NCBI RefSeq assembly: GCF_020700235.1
Contig: NZ_CP085301.1
Span: forward strand, 2,666,001 to 2,730,000
Direction of reading: 5' to 3'
DNA: 64,000 nt
Origin: Haladaptatus pallidirubidus
Lineage (GTDB): Archaea > Halobacteriota > Halobacteria > Halobacteriales > Haladaptataceae
A program made the position numbers and the translations under genes. This document shows, in pieces, positions 63,129-64,000 of the stretch. The notes beneath the pieces are model-generated. The model had not been told where the DNA came from. It made no database searches and was given only the letters and a program-made list of their open reading frames with translations. The stretch's first letter is position 1, and each line of letters begins with the position of its first letter.

Positions 63129-63347
63129 TCACTCTTTCCCGGGCGAAACTGTCCAAACGTACTCGTTTCGGCACGGTGCACAGAGCGAATAGGAAGTACA
63201 TCCCTTCGCCGGGTTAGCGATGCACGACCAAAACGTTGCGAGTCCGTCTTCGTGACCACAAACTGGTGCGTCGTGGTCGCGGCGGAGAGTCTGTACGTTT
63301 TCCGCCGTTGGGTCGGAAATCACGACCAATCCCCGCAACGCCACCAC
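63129..63347 (-). CDS. Possible small cysteine-rich protein
   Basis: A frame of ~72 residues with Cys/His clusters 'VCGHEDGLATFWSC' and 'CTSYSLCAPC', compatible with zinc binding. A GTG start near 63347 lies ~25 bases after the AT-rich 'aaattatattattttt' (~63360-63376), which may act as a shared promoter with the DUF5518 gene on the other strand. No family was recognised. The rest of the 407-bp spacer (62988-63394) is AT-rich with no further gene. Confidence 0.33.
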   Translation of the reverse strand: MVALRGLVVISDPTAENVQTLRRDHDAPVCGHEDGLATFWSCIANPAKGCTSYSLCAPCRNEYVWTVSPGKE

Positions 63348-63394
63348 CGCCTGACCTACGAAAATTATATTATTTTTCACAAATAATTTCTGAA

Positions 63395-63802
63395 ATGAAT
63401 ATGATGCTACCTCTCCGCGTCCGCACCCTCTCCACAGCATGGGGATTCGCTCTCATCGGCGCGTTAGCCTCGCTACCCGTCGCTGCGGTTATAAACTGGC
63501 TACCGAACTCGGAGGCGACCATCGGTGGTGGCACCATGACAATTGGAGCGTTCATCGCGGGAGTCATCGCCGTAATCCGCTCGGCAGACCCGGATGCTGC
63601 CGGACTCCGTGCTGGTTTCCTGGACGGCGTCCTCGCAGTGCTCACGTTCATTGTGACAGTAGGTACGGCGGTGGCATGGCCGCTGTCCAGAGTCGTGTTC
63701 TTCGTCTTCGCCAGTGGACTGATTCTGTGCGTCGCCCCCATATTCGGTCTGGGATTCGGTCGTGTCGGTGGTTGGGTGGCAAACACCGTTGCCTCACGAT
63801 GA
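63395..63802 (+). CDS. DUF5518 membrane protein
   Basis: A 135-residue protein with four hydrophobic helices: ~15-35 ('GFALIGALASLPVAAVI'), ~44-60 ('GTMTIGAFIAGVIAVI'), ~75-95 and ~100-125. The 'GAFIAGVIAV..AD..AAGLRAGFLDG' pattern is typical of DUF5518 proteins, common in haloarchaea and without known role. ATG at 63395 is chosen from the promoter position (~63360-63376). Confidence 0.78.
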   Translation: MNMMLPLRVRTLSTAWGFALIGALASLPVAAVINWLPNSEATIGGGTMTIGAFIAGVIAVIRSADPDAAGLRAGFLDGVLAVLTFIVTVGTAVAWPLSRVVFFVFASGLILCVAPIFGLGFGRVGGWVANTVASR

Positions 63803-64000
63803 ACGACCGGCGCTAACGCTCCATAATAATCTATGACTGTTAGACATCTTTCCTGTACTAGCCGAAGGAAGCAAGCTCGACATTCCTCATTGCGGCTTCC
63901 AAAACGAGTTCAGAGACGGGAGGACACACTGCTCAGCGCTGGCTTTGAAATAGGTTCGTTTGCCGAAGTGAATCATTCTCTCTGACATCTAAACAAAGCC
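63803..64000. other. Right edge, no gene supported
   Basis: The last ~200 bases contain no recognisable gene, tRNA or repeat. Confidence 0.5.

Noticed and set aside
1..64000. CRISPR array or rRNA operon
   Set aside because: No regularly spaced direct repeats and no rRNA-like sequence were seen in any part of the window.

Overview
The window is a chromosomal stretch of a halophilic archaeon (class Halobacteria). The acidic proteomes, split RNA polymerase genes (rpoH-B''-B'-A'-A''), aEF-2/EF-1A, archaeal lipid enzymes, the pantoate kinase route to CoA, HalX and HalOD1 signalling domains, Tat-type signal peptides and TATA-driven leaderless genes all fit. The genus cannot be fixed from sequence alone. 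The backbone is GC-rich. Positions ~1300-9780 are visibly AT-rich and foreign.

Layout. 1-1290: tail of a methyltransferase gene, a pcm-like gene, and the 3' part of a split gene. 1291-9789: an 8.49-kb integrated element bounded by the 9-bp direct repeat CATGTTCAT. It carries a tyrosine integrase, a primase-polymerase replication gene with dyad- and repeat-rich flanks, a secreted lamin-tail protein, small zinc-finger proteins, a repeat-bearing acidic coiled-coil protein, a membrane peptide, a broken antitoxin gene and a DUF6414-like protein. It splits a host gene (DUF7382-like) whose first 38 codons lie at 9781-9894; removing one repeat plus the element restores a 149-codon frame. 9971-11025: a HerA-type ATPase gene broken by two frameshifts. 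11053-11863: a fluoride riboswitch followed by two overlapping crcB genes. 11838-15987: an MMPL/RND transporter with a surface-domain partner. 16325-17177: two identical tRNA-Asp genes bracketing an AT-rich PD-(D/E)XK nuclease gene.

17457-35110 is the information-processing core: RNA polymerase subunits, NusA-like protein, S12, S7, EF-2, EF-1A and S10, with a glyoxalase-fold gene, a TetR regulator, a DUF5781 gene and a homoserine dehydrogenase/ACT pair interspersed. 35216-43369 holds a rhomboid protease, tRNA-Ala, Lrp and HalOD1 proteins, uracil-DNA glycosylase, an RNB nuclease, SepF and several haloarchaeal families of unknown function. 43464-46078 encodes a 2-oxoacid:ferredoxin oxidoreductase; 46450-47682 a geranylgeranyl reductase; 48008-49963 two CoA-pathway enzymes; 50166-51464 AspS; 51542-53818 a TetR-controlled ABC exporter with a candidate operator; 53998-57557 GGGP synthase and topoisomerase I; 57745-60666 a frameshifted membrane histidine kinase and a HalX response regulator; 60793-63802 a MATE exporter, a Tat-exported transglycosylase-like protein (odd in an organism without murein) and a DUF5518 membrane protein.

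The most novel candidates are the 8.5-kb element and its cargo, the fluoride riboswitch upstream of the crcB pair, and the small regulatory dyads. No rRNA, CRISPR array or intein was seen.
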